Counted from the first letter of the stretch, positions 8,871-21,529 are shown. The stretch is DNA of 64,000 bases from Gordonia zhaorongruii (GCF_007559005.1 NZ_CP041763.1:1148463-1212462); one strand, 5' to 3'. Translations and numbers: made by a program. The notes: generated from the letters alone by a model not told the origin.

Positions 8871-10768
8871 AGTGCGTTCACCACCATCGTGAGTGCGGCG
8901 ATCACCACGGTGCCGCCCAGAATCGACAAGGCGTACGACCGGACGTACCCGTTCTGCGCGCGACGCGAGAACTCCGACGCGCCGGTCACGGCCGTGCCGA
9001 CGCCGGTGGGGATTTCGCCGAGTCCGCGGTCCTCGACGTCCACGAGCCTGTCGGTGAGCAGAGCTCCAGGCCCGGCGAACACCCGCTCGTTCACTGCGTC
9101 GCCGTAGAGGTCGGCGCGCGCGGCGACGGTCAGGGCCGAGACGTCGTCGGGCGCGGTCTCCGGAACGGGGGTGCGGCCGTACTGCAGCCAGGCGACGACG
9201 GCGCCGGCCGCCACGCAGACCAGGACTACGACCGTCACGGCCCACGCCGGGATACCGCCGTGGTGCTCGGGAGCGTCGCCGACGACGGGGGCGAGCCAGT
9301 CGGCGAGCCGACTGCCGACAGCGAGGAGCCCGCCTGCGCCGACTGAGCCGATCGCGAGCGCGATCATCGGGCCGGTCATCGAAGCCGGGGCCTCGTGCGG
9401 ATGAGTGCCCTGTCTCCAGCGCTCGGGTCCGAAGAAGGTCAGCACCATCACGCGAGTCATGTAGAAGGCGGTGATGCCCGCACCGATGATCGCGGCGCCA
9501 CCGAGCAGGATGCCGCGAGTTCCGCCTTCGGCGAGGGCTGCCTCGATGATGCCGTCCTTGGAGTAGAAGCCGGAGAGCGGCGGGACGCCGATGATCGCGA
9601 GGTATCCGAGACCGAATGTCGCGAAGGTGATCGGCATCGCCGACCGCAGCCCGCCGAACCGGCGCATGTCGGTCTCGTCGTCCATCGCATGCATCACCGA
9701 GCCCGCGCCCAGGAACAGTCCGGCCTTGAAGAATCCGTGAGTGAGCAGGTGCAGGATCGCGACCGCGTACCCGGCGGGACCGAGGCCGGCGGCGAGGATC
9801 ATGTATCCGATCTGGCTCATCGTCGATGCGGCGAGCGCCTTCTTGATGTCGTCCTTCGCACAGCCGACGACGGCGCCGAACAGCAGCGTCACCGCGCCGA
9901 TCACGACGACACCCGTCTGAGCGTTCGGCGCGAGGTCGAAGATCGGCCCGGAGCGGGTGATCAGGTAGACGCCGGCGGTCACCATCGTCGCCGCGTGGAT
10001 GAGTGCCGAGACCGGGGTGGGGCCCTCCATCGCGTCGCCGAGCCAGGCCTGCAGCGGTACCTGCGCGGACTTTCCGCACGCGGCGAGAAGCAGCATGAAA
10101 CCGATGCCGGTGAGCGTCGCCTCGCTCGCGCCGGATGCGTCGCTGAAGACGTCGTCGAAGTTCACCGATCCGAAGGTGGAGAACATCAGCATCATGGCGA
10201 TCGCCAGGCCCATGTCGCCGACCCGGTTCATCACGAACGCCTTCTTGGCCGCGGTGGCCGCTGACGGCTTGTGCTGCCAGAAACCGATCAGCAGGTACGA
10301 CGCCACGCCGACGCCCTCCCAACCGAGATACAGGCCGAGGAAGTTGTTCGACAGCACCAGCACGAGCATCGCCGCGACGAAGAGGTTGAGGTAGGCGAAG
10401 AACCGTCTGCGGTCCGGGTCGGTCGCCATGTATCCGATCGAATAGATGTGGATCAGTGATCCGACCACCGTGATCAGCAGGACGAAGCACATCGACAATT
10501 GGTCCAGGCGCAGCCCGAAGTCGACCTGAAGCTCGCCGACCGGCACCCACGAGTAGAGCGAGCTGTCCGCGGTGCGCTCGCCTGCATTCCGTCCGGTCAT
10601 GGAGATCCACATGATCACCGCGAGCACCGCGGACGCACCGGCCAGGCCGGTGGCGAGCAGGTGACCCCAGCGGTCCGACCTTCGACCGGAGAGAAGGAGC
10701 AGCGCCGCACCGAGGCCGGGGAGCGCGGGGATCAGCCAGAGCAGGCTGCCGGTGACATCCTGGGTCAT
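8867..10768 (-). CDS. nuoL: NADH-quinone oxidoreductase subunit L
   Basis: A 633-residue subunit, the largest antiporter-like one, with the long lateral helix at the C-terminus that spans the membrane arm. Motifs are [23 protein letters not shown] ([17 protein letters not shown]), [37 protein letters not shown] and [22 protein letters not shown] 10768 is used. Its stop overlaps the nuoM start (ATGA). Length matches the usual 610-640 residues. Confidence 0.97.
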   Translation of the reverse strand: MTQDVTGSLLWLIPALPGLGAALLLLSGRRSDRWGHLLATGLAGASAVLAVIMWISMTGRNAGERTADSSLYSWVPVGELQVDFGLRLDQLSMCFVLLITVVGSLIHIYSIGYMATDPDRRRFFAYLNLFVAAMLVLVLSNNFLGLYLGWEGVGVASYLLIGFWQHKPSAATAAKKAFVMNRVGDMGLAIAMMLMFSTFGSVNFDDVFSDASGASEATLTGIGFMLLLAACGKSAQVPLQAWLGDAMEGPTPVSALIHAATMVTAGVYLITRSGPIFDLAPNAQTGVVVIGAVTLLFGAVVGCAKDDIKKALAASTMSQIGYMILAAGLGPAGYAVAILHLLTHGFFKAGLFLGAGSVMHAMDDETDMRRFGGLRSAMPITFATFGLGYLAIIGVPPLSGFYSKDGIIEAALAEGGTRGILLGGAAIIGAGITAFYMTRVMVLTFFGPERWRQGTHPHEAPASMTGPMIALAIGSVGAGGLLAVGSRLADWLAPVVGDAPEHHGGIPAWAVTVVVLVCVAAGAVVAWLQYGRTPVPETAPDDVSALTVAARADLYGDAVNERVFAGPGALLTDRLVDVEDRGLGEIPTGVGTAVTGASEFSRRAQNGYVRSYALSILGGTVVIAALTMVVNAL

Positions 10769-10772
10769 CTCG

Positions 10773-11072
10773 TCACCGCCTCAACAGGTTGGCGTCGTCG
10801 ACGGAGGCGGACCGTCGCGTGCGGAAGATGGTCATGATGATGGCCAGGCCGATCACCACTTCGGCGGCCGCGACCACCATCGTGAAGAACGCGATCACCT
10901 GACCGTCGAAGCTGCCGTGCATGCGCGCGAAGGTGACGAACGCCAGATTGGCCGCGTTCAGCATGAGTTCGACGCACATGAAGACCACGATCGCGTTGCG
11001 TCGGAGCAGCACTCCGGACGCGCCGATCGCGAAGATGATCGCCGACAGATACAGGTAGTTGTCCGGGTTCAT
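10773..11072 (-). CDS. nuoK: NADH-quinone oxidoreductase subunit K
   Basis: A 99-residue membrane subunit with three helices, starting [17 protein letters not shown]. The conserved Glu of helix 2 is in [15 protein letters not shown], and the second membrane acidic residue in [13 protein letters not shown]. Both belong to the central proton relay of complex I. Its ATG at 11072 overlaps the nuoJ stop, and it ends 4 bp before nuoL. Confidence 0.97.
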   Translation of the reverse strand: MNPDNYLYLSAIIFAIGASGVLLRRNAIVVFMCVELMLNAANLAFVTFARMHGSFDGQVIAFFTMVVAAAEVVIGLAIIMTIFRTRRSASVDDANLLRR

Positions 11073-11848
11073 CGGTTCTCCAGCTTCCGGGCCGCGCGCC
11101 CCGACTCGGGGAGCCGCGGAGTCAGACGCTGATTGACCGAGGCCCGCGACGGGCGGCCGTCCGGTTCGAGTCCGGGGATGTCGACGGCGTTGTGCCGGGC
11201 GAAGACTCCGGGCGCGGGGAGCGGTGTGACGTGTTCGCCGCGCGCGACCCGGTCGATCGACTGCTCGCGCTGCCCGCGCACCGGACCCGCGGCTCGGCGA
11301 TGCGCGAGAACCATCGCGCCGAGTGTCGCCGTGATCAGCAGGGCTCCGGTCAGCTCGAAGGCCCACAGATAGTCGACGAACACGATCTCGGCCAGCGCTC
11401 GGACGTTGGCGTTGCCCCCGCCGGGCGAGGTGCCGTTGCTCGCGTCCGGGGCGCCGACGAACGGCGCGAGCGTCGCCGTGCCGATCGCCGCCACCAGCAG
11501 CACGCCGAAGCCCGCTGAAACGCCGACCGCGACCAGCCGCTGCCCTTTCACCGCTTCGACGAGCGAATCCGCGGAGTCGACGCCGATCAGCATGAGAACG
11601 AACAGGAACAGCATCATCACCGCGCCGGTGTAGACGACCACCTGGACCACACCGAGGAACAGTGCGCCCTGCATCACGTAGAACACCGCGAGGATGATCA
11701 TCGTCATCGCCAGGAAAACCGCCGAGTACACGGCCTTCGGGCTCAGAACCACGCCGAGGGCGCCGATCACCACGATCGCGCCGAGCACCCAGAAGGTGAT
11801 TGCCTCGGTACCGGAGGTGACGGCGAGCTGATCGGCGAGAACCCTCAC
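11069..11848 (-). CDS. nuoJ: NADH-quinone oxidoreductase subunit J
   Basis: A 259-residue membrane subunit with five hydrophobic segments, including the conserved [20 protein letters not shown] (the helix with a pi-bulge in known structures). After the last helix there is a hydrophilic tail of about 80 residues, as in other actinobacterial NuoJ and longer than the 184-residue E. coli protein. The GTG start at 11848 overlaps the nuoI stop (GTGA). Confidence 0.96.
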   Translation of the reverse strand: MRVLADQLAVTSGTEAITFWVLGAIVVIGALGVVLSPKAVYSAVFLAMTMIILAVFYVMQGALFLGVVQVVVYTGAVMMLFLFVLMLIGVDSADSLVEAVKGQRLVAVGVSAGFGVLLVAAIGTATLAPFVGAPDASNGTSPGGGNANVRALAEIVFVDYLWAFELTGALLITATLGAMVLAHRRAAGPVRGQREQSIDRVARGEHVTPLPAPGVFARHNAVDIPGLEPDGRPSRASVNQRLTPRLPESGRAARKLENR

Positions 11849-12351
11849 GTCACCTCTCCGCGGTAGTAGTCCTCGGCGCGCGTGCCCGGTGCCATATCGT
11901 GCGGTGGCTCGGTCATGGCGTCGTCGAGCGGTGCCAGCAGTTGGTCCTTCTCATAGATCATGTCGGCGCGGCTGGTCGCCACCATGTCGTAGTCGTCGGT
12001 CATGGTCAGAGCCCGCGTCGGACACGCCTCGATGCACAGACCGCAGCCGATGCACCGCAGGTAGTTGATCTGGTACACGCGTCCGTACCGTTCACCGGGC
12101 GAGTAGCGCTCGTCGTCGGTGTTGTCGGCGCCCTCCACGAAGATCGCATCGGCCGGGCACGCCCACGCGCACAGTTCGCAGCCGATGCACTTCTCCAGGC
12201 CGTCCGCGTACCGGTTCAACTGGTGTCGGCCGTGGAACCGGGCGGGCGGTTCCTTGTGCTCCTCGGGGTACTCCTCGGTGACCGGCTTGCGGAACATGGA
12301 TGCGAATGTCACCCCGAAGCCTGCGATGGGCTTGCCGAAATCGGGCATCAT
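11845..12351 (-). CDS. nuoI: NADH-quinone oxidoreductase subunit I (2 x 4Fe-4S)
   Basis: A 168-residue ferredoxin-like subunit carrying clusters N6a and N6b. The two binding motifs are [12 protein letters not shown] and [12 protein letters not shown]. It sits at the junction of the peripheral and membrane arms and passes electrons towards NuoB. ATG 12351 is used because it overlaps the nuoH stop (ATGA); the second ATG follows at once. The open frame continues upstream only as antisense-like, Arg-rich sequence inside nuoH. Confidence 0.97.
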   Translation of the reverse strand: MMPDFGKPIAGFGVTFASMFRKPVTEEYPEEHKEPPARFHGRHQLNRYADGLEKCIGCELCAWACPADAIFVEGADNTDDERYSPGERYGRVYQINYLRCIGCGLCIEACPTRALTMTDDYDMVATSRADMIYEKDQLLAPLDDAMTEPPHDMAPGTRAEDYYRGEVT

Positions 12352-13649
12352 CTGACTCCTTCCTGGTCGAGGGGCCGGTCCGCGAGGCTCCGATCGGGGA
12401 GCGTCTGGCCGGGGAGCGGCGGGACGGGAAAGCCGCCCGCCATGGGGTCGAACGGTGCGGTGGGATCCACCGGAGGCGGCGCCGACTGGGTGGCGCGCAC
12501 CCGGCTCAGTCGTCGGATGCCGAGGATGATCAGCGCAGTGACGCACACGCCGGCGGCGGCGAGGATGAGCGACGTCGTCAGCTCCGACGCATCACGGGTG
12601 GCCGTGACGATCACGCCGACCACCAGAACCCAGCCCAGTGCGATCGGGATGAGGATCTTCCATCCGAGGTTCATGAACTGGTCGTAGCGCAGCCGCGGCA
12701 GCGCGGTGCGCAGCCAGAAGAACATGAACAGGAACATCCACATCTTCACGGTGAACCAGAGGATCGGCCACCAGCCGGAGTTGGCGCCGTCCCAGATGCT
12801 GATCGGCCACGGCGCCTGCCAGCCGCCGAGGAACAGCGTGGTCGCGAGCGCCGACACGGTCGCCATGTTGACGTACTCGGCGAGCATGAACATGGCGAAC
12901 TTGAGCGACGAGTACTCGGTGTGGAAGCCGCCGACGAGTTCGCCCTCGGCTTCGGGCAGGTCGAACGGTGCGCGGTTGGTCTCGCCGACCATGGAGATGG
13001 CGTAGATGACGAACGAGGGCAATGCCAGCAGGACGTACCAGTGGTGCTCCTGTCCGGCGACGATCTCGGATGTGGACATCGTCTGCGACAGCAGGAACAG
13101 CGCGGCGAAGGACAGTCCCATCGCGATCTCGTACGAGATCACCTGCGCGGTGGAGCGCAGACCGCCGAGCAGGGGGTACGTCGATCCCGATGCCCACCCG
13201 GCGAGGATGATGCCGTACACCCCGATCGAGGTGATCGCGAGGACGTAGAGAACGCCGACCGGTAGATCCGTGAGCTGCAAGGGAGTCTGGTGCCCGAACA
13301 CCGATACGTTCGGGCCCATGGGGATCACGGCGAAGGCGGTGAAAGCGGGGACCACGGCGATAACGGGCGCGAGCAGATAGATCACCTTGTCGACGCCGAG
13401 CGGAGTCAGCCCCTCCTTGAGCGCCAGCTTCACACCGTCCGCGAGACTCTGCAGCATGCCGTGCGGGCCGACGCGGTTGGGGCCCACACGTGTCTGCATC
13501 CGGGCCATGATCTTGCGTTCGAGGAGGATGCCCGCGAGCACGGTGATCACCAGGAACGCGAAGACGCCGATGGCCTTGGCGAGGCTCAGCCACCACGGAT
13601 CGGCGCCGAAGTCGGACAGCGTCGGGTACTGCGTCGCGGCGAGGATCAT
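12348..13649 (-). CDS. nuoH: NADH-quinone oxidoreductase subunit H
   Basis: A 433-residue membrane subunit that forms most of the quinone chamber. Motifs are [19 protein letters not shown], the conserved [14 protein letters not shown] helix and [19 protein letters not shown] with its acidic loop. The C-terminal 40 residues are a Pro-rich extension ([16 protein letters not shown]) not found in the E. coli protein. ATG 13649 overlaps the nuoG stop by 4 bp. Confidence 0.97.
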   Translation of the reverse strand: MILAATQYPTLSDFGADPWWLSLAKAIGVFAFLVITVLAGILLERKIMARMQTRVGPNRVGPHGMLQSLADGVKLALKEGLTPLGVDKVIYLLAPVIAVVPAFTAFAVIPMGPNVSVFGHQTPLQLTDLPVGVLYVLAITSIGVYGIILAGWASGSTYPLLGGLRSTAQVISYEIAMGLSFAALFLLSQTMSTSEIVAGQEHHWYVLLALPSFVIYAISMVGETNRAPFDLPEAEGELVGGFHTEYSSLKFAMFMLAEYVNMATVSALATTLFLGGWQAPWPISIWDGANSGWWPILWFTVKMWMFLFMFFWLRTALPRLRYDQFMNLGWKILIPIALGWVLVVGVIVTATRDASELTTSLILAAAGVCVTALIILGIRRLSRVRATQSAPPPVDPTAPFDPMAGGFPVPPLPGQTLPDRSLADRPLDQEGVR

Positions 13650-16069
13650 CGGGTGTCCTCGCTCGAAGCTGGAGTCGGAGCTGACGCTGGGGCGACTCGG
13701 ACGACGGAGCCCGGAACGGCTTCCAGCGAGGGGTAGAGGCGGGAACCGGGCGAGTTCATCGGCAGCCAGACCGTCGCATCGGGCATATCCGTGACGACCA
13801 GTGGCAGAGTGACCGCACCGTGCTCCGTCGACACGGTGAGCGGTTCGCCGTCTGCGACTCCCGCCGCTGCGGCCGCTGCGGCCGACATCCGGGCGACAGG
13901 TCGGTGCGCGGTACCGGCGAGGTGGGGTTCGCCGTCCTGCATCCGGCCCAGATCCAGAAGCATCCGCCACGAGGCGAGGACGGCGAAACCGTCGGTCGGG
14001 TCGGCGGCGACGGTGGAGCTCGGTGCCGTCGGTGCGTGCCGGTCGCCACGCCACGCGCCGATGCGCCCGAACTCCTGGTGGATGGCGTTGGCGTCGTCGC
14101 ACCCGAGGTCGGTGCCGGCGTCTGCGGCGATCGCGTGCAGGACACGATGATCCGACAGCGGCGTGGTACCGGCGGTGGGGGCGAGCGCGGTATCGAACGG
14201 TCGCGGTCTGCCCTCCCAGTCGACGAACGTTCCGGACTTCTCGGCGACTGCGGCCACCGGAATCACCACATCGGCCAGGTCCGTCACCCGGCTGTGCCGT
14301 TGCTCCAGGCTCACCACGAACGACGCCGCAGTCAGCGCGGCCTCGGCCTTCGACGGAGACGGCAGATCGTCGATCTCCACTCCGCCAACGAGTGCGGCGT
14401 CGAGTTCGCCCTGCGTCAGAGCGGCGAGAATCTGCTCGGTGGACCGTCCCGGCTCGGCGGGCGGTGCCACGCCCCACACGTCTTCGAGGTCCTCTCGCGC
14501 CTTCGCTGATTCGGCGGGTCTGCCTGCGGGAAGCAGACCGGGAGCGGCCCCTACGTCGAGGGCGCCGCGTTCGCCCGCACGTCGAGGAATCCAGGCGAGT
14601 CGGGCGCCGGTATGCGCGGCGGCATCGGCCGCAGCGGTCAGCGCACCCGGACTCGTCGCCAGGCGCTCACCGACCAGCAGGACCGCTCCCGGTTCGGCGA
14701 GGAGGTCGGCGGTGCGGGCATCGCGGAGCGCTCCGGCCTCGCGTCCCGGTATGCAGCTGATCAGTCCACTTCCGAGCTTCGCCGCACCGTCACTGCACCA
14801 CGAGGCGATGGTGTGGACTCGTAAACCGTTGCGGCGAACCGCTTTGCGCAGTCGAAGGTAGACGATCGGCGACTCCTCCTCCGGTTCGAAACCGGCGAGG
14901 ACGACAACGGGAGCCTTCTCCAGGTCGGCGTAGGTCACATCGATTCCCGTGCCGGCGACCCGTGTCGCGAGGAATCCGGTCTCCTCATCGGAGTGCGCCC
15001 GGGCCCGGAAGTCGACGTCGTTGGTGTGCAGGACGGTTCGGGCGAACTTGCCGTACGCGTACGCGTCCTCCACGGTCGCGCGACCGCCGACCAGCACGCC
15101 CGCATGCGTGCCGGCACGCGTCAGGCCGCGCGCGGCCACCGCCAGGGCATTGGGCCACGATGACGGATGGAGGTCGCCGTCGTCGCCGCGGACGAGGGGA
15201 GTGGTGATCCGGTCGCGGCTCTGTGTGTACGCGAACGCCCACCGGCCCTTGTCGCAGTTCCACTCCTCGTTGACCGCCGGGTCGTCACCGGCGAGCCTGC
15301 GCAGCACCCCGCCGCGCCGGTGATCGGTGCGCTGGGCGCAGCCGGACGCGCAGTGCTCGCACACGCTCGGTGAGGAGACGAGGTCGAACGGCCGAGCGCG
15401 GAAGCGGTAGGCCGTTCCGGTCAGTGCGCCGACCGGGCAGACCTGCACGGTGTTGCCGGAGAAGTACGAACTGAACGGCTCATCGGCGTACGCGCTGACC
15501 TGCTGGAGAGCGCCGCGGTCGGCCATCTCGATGAGCGGGTCGCCCGCGATCTCCTCGGAGAAGCGGGTGCAGCGGGCGCAGAGCACGCACCGCTCCCGGT
15601 CGAGCAGTACCGCAGGCGATAGTGGGACCGGCGTGGTGAAGGTGCGTTTGGGTCCGCCGAACCGGGACACCGCCCGCCCGGCGGTCATCGCCTGGTTCTG
15701 CAGCGGGCACTCGCCGCCCTTGTCGCAGGTGGGGCAGTCGAGGGGGTGGTTGATGAGCAGCAGTTCCATCACGCCGCGCTGTGCGTCCCGCGCCTCGTCG
15801 GACGAATGCTGCGTGCGCACCGCCATACCGTCGCTGACGACGGTGGTGCACGACGCCATCGGTTTGCGCATGCCCTCGACGTCCACCAGGCACTGCCGGC
15901 ACGCGCCGACCGGATCGAGGAGCGGATGGTCGCAGAAGCGGGGGATGTCGATGCCCATCGCCTCGGCGGCGCGGATCACCAAGGTACCCTTCGGCACGGC
16001 GACCTCGGTCCCGTCGATGGTGAGGTGCACCAGGTTGTCGGAGTGCTGGGTGTGCTCGGGGCTGGTCAT
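13646..16069 (-). CDS. nuoG: NADH-quinone oxidoreductase subunit G
   Basis: An 807-residue iron-sulfur subunit. The N-terminal ferredoxin domain binds a 2Fe-2S cluster ([20 protein letters not shown]), followed by a His/Cys-ligated 4Fe-4S site ([17 protein letters not shown]) and another in [10 protein letters not shown] with a distal Cys in [10 protein letters not shown] further Cys-rich site follows ([10 protein letters not shown]), then a degenerate molybdopterin-oxidoreductase domain to the end. ATG 16069 (MTSPEHTQ) overlaps the nuoF stop; the longer open frame upstream is not needed. Confidence 0.97.
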   Translation of the reverse strand: MTSPEHTQHSDNLVHLTIDGTEVAVPKGTLVIRAAEAMGIDIPRFCDHPLLDPVGACRQCLVDVEGMRKPMASCTTVVSDGMAVRTQHSSDEARDAQRGVMELLLINHPLDCPTCDKGGECPLQNQAMTAGRAVSRFGGPKRTFTTPVPLSPAVLLDRERCVLCARCTRFSEEIAGDPLIEMADRGALQQVSAYADEPFSSYFSGNTVQVCPVGALTGTAYRFRARPFDLVSSPSVCEHCASGCAQRTDHRRGGVLRRLAGDDPAVNEEWNCDKGRWAFAYTQSRDRITTPLVRGDDGDLHPSSWPNALAVAARGLTRAGTHAGVLVGGRATVEDAYAYGKFARTVLHTNDVDFRARAHSDEETGFLATRVAGTGIDVTYADLEKAPVVVLAGFEPEEESPIVYLRLRKAVRRNGLRVHTIASWCSDGAAKLGSGLISCIPGREAGALRDARTADLLAEPGAVLLVGERLATSPGALTAAADAAAHTGARLAWIPRRAGERGALDVGAAPGLLPAGRPAESAKAREDLEDVWGVAPPAEPGRSTEQILAALTQGELDAALVGGVEIDDLPSPSKAEAALTAASFVVSLEQRHSRVTDLADVVIPVAAVAEKSGTFVDWEGRPRPFDTALAPTAGTTPLSDHRVLHAIAADAGTDLGCDDANAIHQEFGRIGAWRGDRHAPTAPSSTVAADPTDGFAVLASWRMLLDLGRMQDGEPHLAGTAHRPVARMSAAAAAAAGVADGEPLTVSTEHGAVTLPLVVTDMPDATVWLPMNSPGSRLYPSLEAVPGSVVRVAPASAPTPASSEDTR

Positions 16070-17415
16070 CGAAGTCCTCCGAACGCAGTGGACCGGGCCG
16101 GGTCGAAGGGGCACCCGCCGGGGCCGTCATCGCTGGGAAGGTGAGCGAGGTACTCGTCCCGGAAGTACTGCAGAGACGAGGTGATGGGGCTCCCGCTGCC
16201 ATCGCCCAGGGCGCAGAATGATTTGCCGACCACGTTGCCCGTCGTCTCGGCGAGGAGATCGAGGTCGGCGAGCGAGCCGGTACCGTCCTCGAGTCGGCGC
16301 ATGATGTGCACCAGCCAGTACGTGCCCTCTCGGCACGGCGTGCACTTGCCGCACGACTCGTGCTTGTAGAACTCGGTCCAGCGGAGCACCGCCCTGACCA
16401 CGCACGTCGTGTCGTCGAACAGCTGCAGGGCCTTCGTGCCGAGCATCGATCCCGCTTCGGCGACCCCCTCGTAGTCGAGTGGGACGTCGAGGTGCTGATC
16501 GGTGAGCATCGGCGTGGACGAGCCTCCGGGGGTCCAGAACTTGAGAGAGTGTCCGGCCCGAATGCCACCCGCGCGGTCGAGGAGTTCGCGGAGCGTGACC
16601 CCGAGTGGAGCCTCGTACTGTCCGGGGCGGCTGACGTGGCCCGACAACGAGTAGAGGGTGAAGCCGGGCGACTTCTCGGTGCCCATCGACCGGAACCAGT
16701 CGACGCCGTTGCGCGCGATCGCCGGAACGCTGGCGATGGATTCGACGTTGTTCACCACGGTCGGACTCGCATAGAGGCCCTCGGTGGCCGGGAACGGAGG
16801 ACGCAGCCGGGGCTGTCCGCGACGTCCCTCCAGCGAGTCGAGGAGGGCCGTCTCCTCGCCGCAGATGTAGGCGCCGGCCCCGGCGTGGATCACCAGATCG
16901 AGACTGAATCCGGAGCCGAAGATGTTCCGGCCGAGGAGCCCGGCTTCGTAGGCCTCGTCGACCGCGCCGCGCATCCGGCGGATCACCGAGGCGACCTCGC
17001 CGCGCACGTAGATGAATGCGTGCCGTGCCCCGATCGCGTAGGCCGCGATGATCGCGCCCTCCACGAGTGTGTGCGGGGTCATCAGCATGAGCGGCATGTC
17101 CTTGCACGTGCCAGGCTCGGACTCGTCGGCGTTGACCACCAGGTAGTGCGGCTTCGGTCGCTCCTCGCCCTGCGGGATGAACGACCACTTCAGGCCCACC
17201 GGGAATCCGGCGCCGCCACGTCCGCGCAAGCCGGAGGCCTTCACCAACTCGATCACCTCGGCAGGGGACAGCCGCAGCGCAGACTTCAGGCCCTGATATC
17301 CGTTGCGGCGCACGTAGTTCCGCAACAGCCACGGCTCGTCGTCGGTCCAGTGGCGGGACAGGACGGGCGCCTCGGCGGGCTCGTGTTCGCCGGACGGCTG
17401 GTCGATGACTATCAC
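16066..17415 (-). CDS. nuoF: NADH-quinone oxidoreductase subunit F (NADH- and FMN-binding)
   Basis: A 449-residue flavoprotein that accepts the hydride from NADH. It shows the Gly-rich NADH/FMN motif [14 protein letters not shown], the FMN-contacting [17 protein letters not shown], and the N3 cluster motif [14 protein letters not shown] with the fourth Cys in [11 protein letters not shown] 17415 gives VIVIDQPSG as the N-terminus and overlaps the nuoE stop (GTGA), which supports it over the 19-codon longer frame. Confidence 0.97.
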   Translation of the reverse strand: MIVIDQPSGEHEPAEAPVLSRHWTDDEPWLLRNYVRRNGYQGLKSALRLSPAEVIELVKASGLRGRGGAGFPVGLKWSFIPQGEERPKPHYLVVNADESEPGTCKDMPLMLMTPHTLVEGAIIAAYAIGARHAFIYVRGEVASVIRRMRGAVDEAYEAGLLGRNIFGSGFSLDLVIHAGAGAYICGEETALLDSLEGRRGQPRLRPPFPATEGLYASPTVVNNVESIASVPAIARNGVDWFRSMGTEKSPGFTLYSLSGHVSRPGQYEAPLGVTLRELLDRAGGIRAGHSLKFWTPGGSSTPMLTDQHLDVPLDYEGVAEAGSMLGTKALQLFDDTTCVVRAVLRWTEFYKHESCGKCTPCREGTYWLVHIMRRLEDGTGSLADLDLLAETTGNVVGKSFCALGDGSGSPITSSLQYFRDEYLAHLPSDDGPGGCPFDPARSTAFGGLR

Positions 17416-18062
17416 GGTCGGCGCTCCTGCGGCAGGCCTGCCAGCAGGCGGGCCGTCTGCCGGAACGTGCACAGTGTCTTCGCCCCGCGGCTCGGAGCGG
17501 GCGGATTACCGGCGCGCAGGTCGTCGACGAGTCGCGCCGCCGACTCCGGAGTCTGCGCATCGTAGAACTCCCAGTTGACCATCATCACCGGGGCGTGATC
17601 GCACGCTGCGTTGCACTCGATTCGCTCGAGGGTCACCGTTCCGTCCTCGGTGGTCTCACCCGGCCCTATCCCGAGATGCTCGGCGAGGTCGGCCGCGATG
17701 ACGTCGCCTCCGAGAACTGCGCACAGGGTGTTGGTGCAGACGCCCACCAGGTACTCACCGGTGGGCTCGCGACGGTACATCGTGTAGAAGGTCGCGACGG
17801 AGGCGACCTGAGCGGCCGTCAACCCCAATTGCTCTGCGCAGAAGACGATCCCGGCGCGGGTCAGATACCCGTCGTGGCTCTGCACCAGGTGCAGGAGGGG
17901 GAGCAGCGCCGACCGCGACTGCGGGTAGCGGGCGATGACCAGCTCGGCCTCGGCAGCGAGTGCGGCGGTGTCGTCGGCGGAGTACGACGCCGGACCGTCG
18001 AATTCGATCGGCGGGGCGGGCGGTGTCCGAGTGGGCAGTTCAAGGAAGACCGGTTCGCTCAT
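17412..18062 (-). CDS. nuoE: NADH-quinone oxidoreductase subunit E (2Fe-2S)
   Basis: A 216-residue thioredoxin-like ferredoxin subunit carrying cluster N1a. The four ligands are visible in [11 protein letters not shown] and [10 protein letters not shown]; the helical N-terminal domain contains [15 protein letters not shown]. It is about 50 residues longer than the E. coli protein, mainly at the two ends. ATG 18062 overlaps the nuoD stop. Confidence 0.96.
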   Translation of the reverse strand: MSEPVFLELPTRTPPAPPIEFDGPASYSADDTAALAAEAELVIARYPQSRSALLPLLHLVQSHDGYLTRAGIVFCAEQLGLTAAQVASVATFYTMYRREPTGEYLVGVCTNTLCAVLGGDVIAADLAEHLGIGPGETTEDGTVTLERIECNAACDHAPVMMVNWEFYDAQTPESAARLVDDLRAGNPPAPSRGAKTLCTFRQTARLLAGLPQERRP

Positions 18063-19378
18063 CGGTCGACGCCTCCCATCACAGGGTCGATGCTGGCCAC
18101 CGCGGTGATGACGTCGGCGATCAGGCCGCCCTCGCACATCGCCGCCACGGCTTGCAGGTTGGTGAACGAGGGGTCCCGGAAATGCACTCGGTACGGTCTC
18201 GTGCCGCCGTCGGAGACGACGTGCACACCGAGTTCGCCCCGCGGCGACTCGATCGACACGTACGTCTGTCCGGCCGGCACGCGCATGCCCTCGGTGACGA
18301 GTTTGAAATGGTGGATCAGCGATTCCATCGAGACGCCCATGATCTCGGCGATGTGCTCGGGTGAATTGCCGAGCCCGTCCGGTCCCACCGCGAGATCGGC
18401 GGGCCACGCCAGCTTGCGGTCCGCCACCATCACCGGCCCGGGTTCCAGCGCGTCGAGCGCCTGCCGGATGATGCGGATCGACTGCTTCATCTCCTCGATG
18501 CGGACGAGGTAACGACCGTAGGCGTCGCACGTCGTATCGGTGATCACCTCGAAGTCGTACTTCTCGTAACCGCAGTAGGGGGCGCTCTTGCGGAGGTCGT
18601 AGGGGAGTCCGGTGGACCGCAGTACCGGCCCGGTGATCCCGAGCGCCATGCAGCCGGTCAGGTCCAGGTACCCGACCCCCTGCGTGCGGGCCTTCCAGAT
18701 GTAGTTCTCGCTGAGGAGCGCCTCCACCTCGCCGATCTCGGCCGGCAGCGCGTCGAGGACCTCGGTGATCTTGGCCGGTGCATCCTGCGGCAGATCGGCC
18801 ACCACCCCGCCCGGCCGGATGAAGGCGTGGTTCATGCGCAGACCGGTGATCGATTCGAAGAGGTCGAGGATCTTCTCGCGCGCGCCGAAACCCAGGAACA
18901 TGGTCGTCACCGCACCCAGTTCCATCCCGCCGGTGGCCAGCGCGACCATGTGCGACGAGATCCGGTTGAGCTCCATCAGGATCACGCGGATCGCGTTCGC
19001 ACGATCCGGCACGTCGTCGGTGATGCCGAGCAGCTTCTCCACGGCCATGCAGTAGGCCGTCTCGTTGAAGAACGACGATAGGTAGTCCATCCGCGTCACG
19101 AAGGTGACGCCCTGTGCCCAGTTCCGGTACTCGAGGTTCTTCTCGATCCCGGTGTGCAGGTAGCCGATGCCGCAGCGCGCCTCGGTCACCGTCTCGCCCT
19201 CGATCTCCAGGATCAGCCGCAGCACGCCGTGGGTCGACGGGTGCTGCGGTCCCATGTTGACGATGATCCGCTCGTCGCCGGGATCGGCCGCCGCGCGCTC
19301 GGCGACCGCGTTCACCACGTCCTCCCAGTCGTTTCCGGAGACGGTGAAACCGGGGGCGTCGTCGTAGGTGTCGGTCAT
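18059..19378 (-). CDS. nuoD: NADH-quinone oxidoreductase subunit D
   Basis: A 439-residue subunit related to the large [NiFe]-hydrogenase subunit, without the nickel ligands, lining the quinone site. Motifs are [35 protein letters not shown] and the C-terminal [14 protein letters not shown]. The ATG at 19378 shares one base with the nuoC stop (TGATG). Confidence 0.97.
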   Translation of the reverse strand: MTDTYDDAPGFTVSGNDWEDVVNAVAERAAADPGDERIIVNMGPQHPSTHGVLRLILEIEGETVTEARCGIGYLHTGIEKNLEYRNWAQGVTFVTRMDYLSSFFNETAYCMAVEKLLGITDDVPDRANAIRVILMELNRISSHMVALATGGMELGAVTTMFLGFGAREKILDLFESITGLRMNHAFIRPGGVVADLPQDAPAKITEVLDALPAEIGEVEALLSENYIWKARTQGVGYLDLTGCMALGITGPVLRSTGLPYDLRKSAPYCGYEKYDFEVITDTTCDAYGRYLVRIEEMKQSIRIIRQALDALEPGPVMVADRKLAWPADLAVGPDGLGNSPEHIAEIMGVSMESLIHHFKLVTEGMRVPAGQTYVSIESPRGELGVHVVSDGGTRPYRVHFRDPSFTNLQAVAAMCEGGLIADVITAVASIDPVMGGVDR

Positions 19379-20084
19379 CAGTTGTACGACCTCCGCTGAT
19401 CGGGTGGCGCGATGGTGGTCCCCTTGTACTCGACGGGCACACCGCCGAGCGGGTAGTCCTTGCGCTGCGGGTGGCCTTCCCAGTCGTCGGGCATCTGGAT
19501 GCGGGTGAGAGATGGGTGGCCGTCGAACACGATCCCGAAGAAGTCGTACGCCTCCCGCTCGTGCCAGTCGTCGGTGGGATAGACGCGGTACAGACTGGGG
19601 ATGTGCGGGTCGGCGTCCGGGGCGCTGACATCGAGCAGAACCGAGCGGTTGTGCGTCAGCGACCGCAGCGGGTACACCGCGTGCAGTTCTCGTCCGGTCT
19701 GGTCGGGATAGTGGACTCCACTGCAGCCCAGACACAGTTCGAAGCGCAGGGACGGCTCGTCGCGCAGGGTGGCCGCGACGACGACCAGGTGCTCGCGAGC
19801 GATGTGAACCGTCATGTCGCCGTGGTGGATCACTACCTTCTCGACGGCGTCGCCGTAGGCGATCCCGCGTCGCTGCAGCCCCGCAGCGAGTTCGTCGGCG
19901 ATCTCGTCGAAGTAGCCGCCGTACGGTCGTGAGGAGTCGCCCGGAAACGTGATCGGTGCGACGAGCCGGCCGTACCCGGATGTGTCCCCGGAGCCGCTGG
20001 CCCCGAACAGTCCGCGCCGAGTGCCGATCACGTCGGGTTCGTGACCTGCGCCGCTGCCCGTCTGCTGCGGGGTCGGATCGTCGG

Positions 20085-20088
<4 letters not shown>
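19378..20088 (-). CDS. nuoC: NADH-quinone oxidoreductase subunit C
   Basis: A 236-residue peripheral-arm subunit. The conserved block is [23 protein letters not shown] followed by [20 protein letters not shown], written here in parts because the motif is long. An N-terminal extension of about 55 residues is rich in Gly and Ser. ATG 20088 overlaps the nuoB stop (ATGA). It bridges NuoB and NuoD. Confidence 0.96.
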
Positions 20089-20639
<551 letters not shown>

Positions 20640-20646
20640 AGCTCTT

Positions 20647-21009
20647 CTAATCCCACCTGAGTCCGCCGCGGCGCCACTCGTAGGCGTAGGCGACGGACAC
20701 GTTGACGATGAACAAGGCGACGGCCGCCAGTCCGAACCAGCCGAGCGATTCGGACGCGACCGCCCACGGGTAGAGGAAGACGATCTCGATGTCGAAGATG
20801 ATGAACAGCATCGCCGTCAGGTAGTACTTCACCGGGAACCGCTGGACCATGCCCGCGGCAGGCGGCAGCGGCTCGATGCCGCACTCGTAGGCGGAGAGCT
20901 TCGCGGCGTTGCGACGGCGCGGTCCCACGACGGAGGCGATGACCACTGACACGACTGCGAAAGCGAGTGCGATCGCAGCGAGTATGAGGATCGGTCCGTA
21001 AGCGTTCAT
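20647..21009 (-). CDS. nuoA: NADH-quinone oxidoreductase subunit A (first gene of nuo)
   Basis: A 120-residue membrane subunit with three helices and the conserved loop YECGIEPL, followed by [19 protein letters not shown] and FLYPWA. ATG 21009 is preceded by a strong GGAGGT ribosome-binding site nine bases upstream. It opens the 14-gene operon that runs to 5650 without a gap larger than 7 bp. An 11-bp inverted repeat lies just upstream. Confidence 0.97.
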   Translation of the reverse strand: MNAYGPILILAAIALAFAVVSVVIASVVGPRRRNAAKLSAYECGIEPLPPAAGMVQRFPVKYYLTAMLFIIFDIEIVFLYPWAVASESLGWFGLAAVALFIVNVSVAYAYEWRRGGLRWD

Positions 21010-21042
21010 GCCGGTAATACCTCCACATCTGTTGATGTGACT

Positions 21043-21079
21043 CACGGCACACACTACTCACGGAAAGATGTGTGCCGTG
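21043..21079. promoter_or_regulatory. 11-bp inverted repeat upstream of nuoA
   Basis: CACGGCACACA at 21043-21053 and its perfect complement TGTGTGCCGTG at 21069-21079, separated by 15 bp, in the 97-bp gap between nuoA and the receiver-domain gene. It may be an operator for the nuo operon or a hairpin in the transcript. No protein can be assigned to it. Confidence 0.5.
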
Positions 21080-21106
21080 GGCATTCTCGGCGAATCGGAG
21101 GGTCGT

Positions 21107-21529
21107 TCAGCGCAGCAGCGCGACCAGGGTTCGCGAGAGCCCCATCGGGTCGACGGGGACCTGCGCGGTGGCGTCGGCACGCGACCAGTCGGCGAGCCAG
21201 CGGTCGGCCGCCCGGGCGATCAGCACGACCAGCGGCGGACACGGGTCGTGCTCGTCGCGGATCTGCTTCGCCATGCCCATGCCGCCGGCGGGCGCGGCCT
21301 CGCCGTCGAGTATCGCGACGTCGACGGTGCCGGTGTCAAGATGCGTCAGCAGCATCGGAGCGGTGGCCACCTCGACGAATTCCAGGTCGGGCAGATCGGG
21401 GTGCAGAGTCTCGCCGAGCGCGCCGATCACCTGCCGTCGTGTCCTGGAGTCGTCGGAGTAGACCAGCACACGGAGCGTGACCCGTTCGCGTGCGCCGGTG
21501 GAGGAAGTCACGGCCCTGACATTAGTCAC
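21107..21529 (-). CDS. receiver-domain (response-regulator-like) protein next to nuo
   Basis: A 140-residue stand-alone receiver domain without an output domain. The acidic pair is at D26/D27 (VLVYSDDSRT) and the phospho-acceptor Asp is D75 in VDVAILDGEA. The usual late Lys is not obvious (VVLIARAAD), so phosphorylation may be atypical. A similar gene (Rv3143) sits beside nuoA in Mycobacterium tuberculosis, which suggests a link to complex I. GTG 21529 is supported because it overlaps the upstream gene's stop by 8 bp. Confidence 0.8.
   Translation of the reverse strand: MTNVRAVTSSTGARERVTLRVLVYSDDSRTRRQVIGALGETLHPDLPDLEFVEVATAPMLLTHLDTGTVDVAILDGEAAPAGGMGMAKQIRDEHDPCPPLVVLIARAADRWLADWSRADATAQVPVDPMGLSRTLVALLR

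Noticed and set aside
7293..10610. A 1105-codon minus-strand open frame across nuoM and nuoL
   Set aside because: Only its last 525 codons are NuoM; the first part is an Arg-rich shadow of nuoL in another frame, a common artefact in high-GC DNA.
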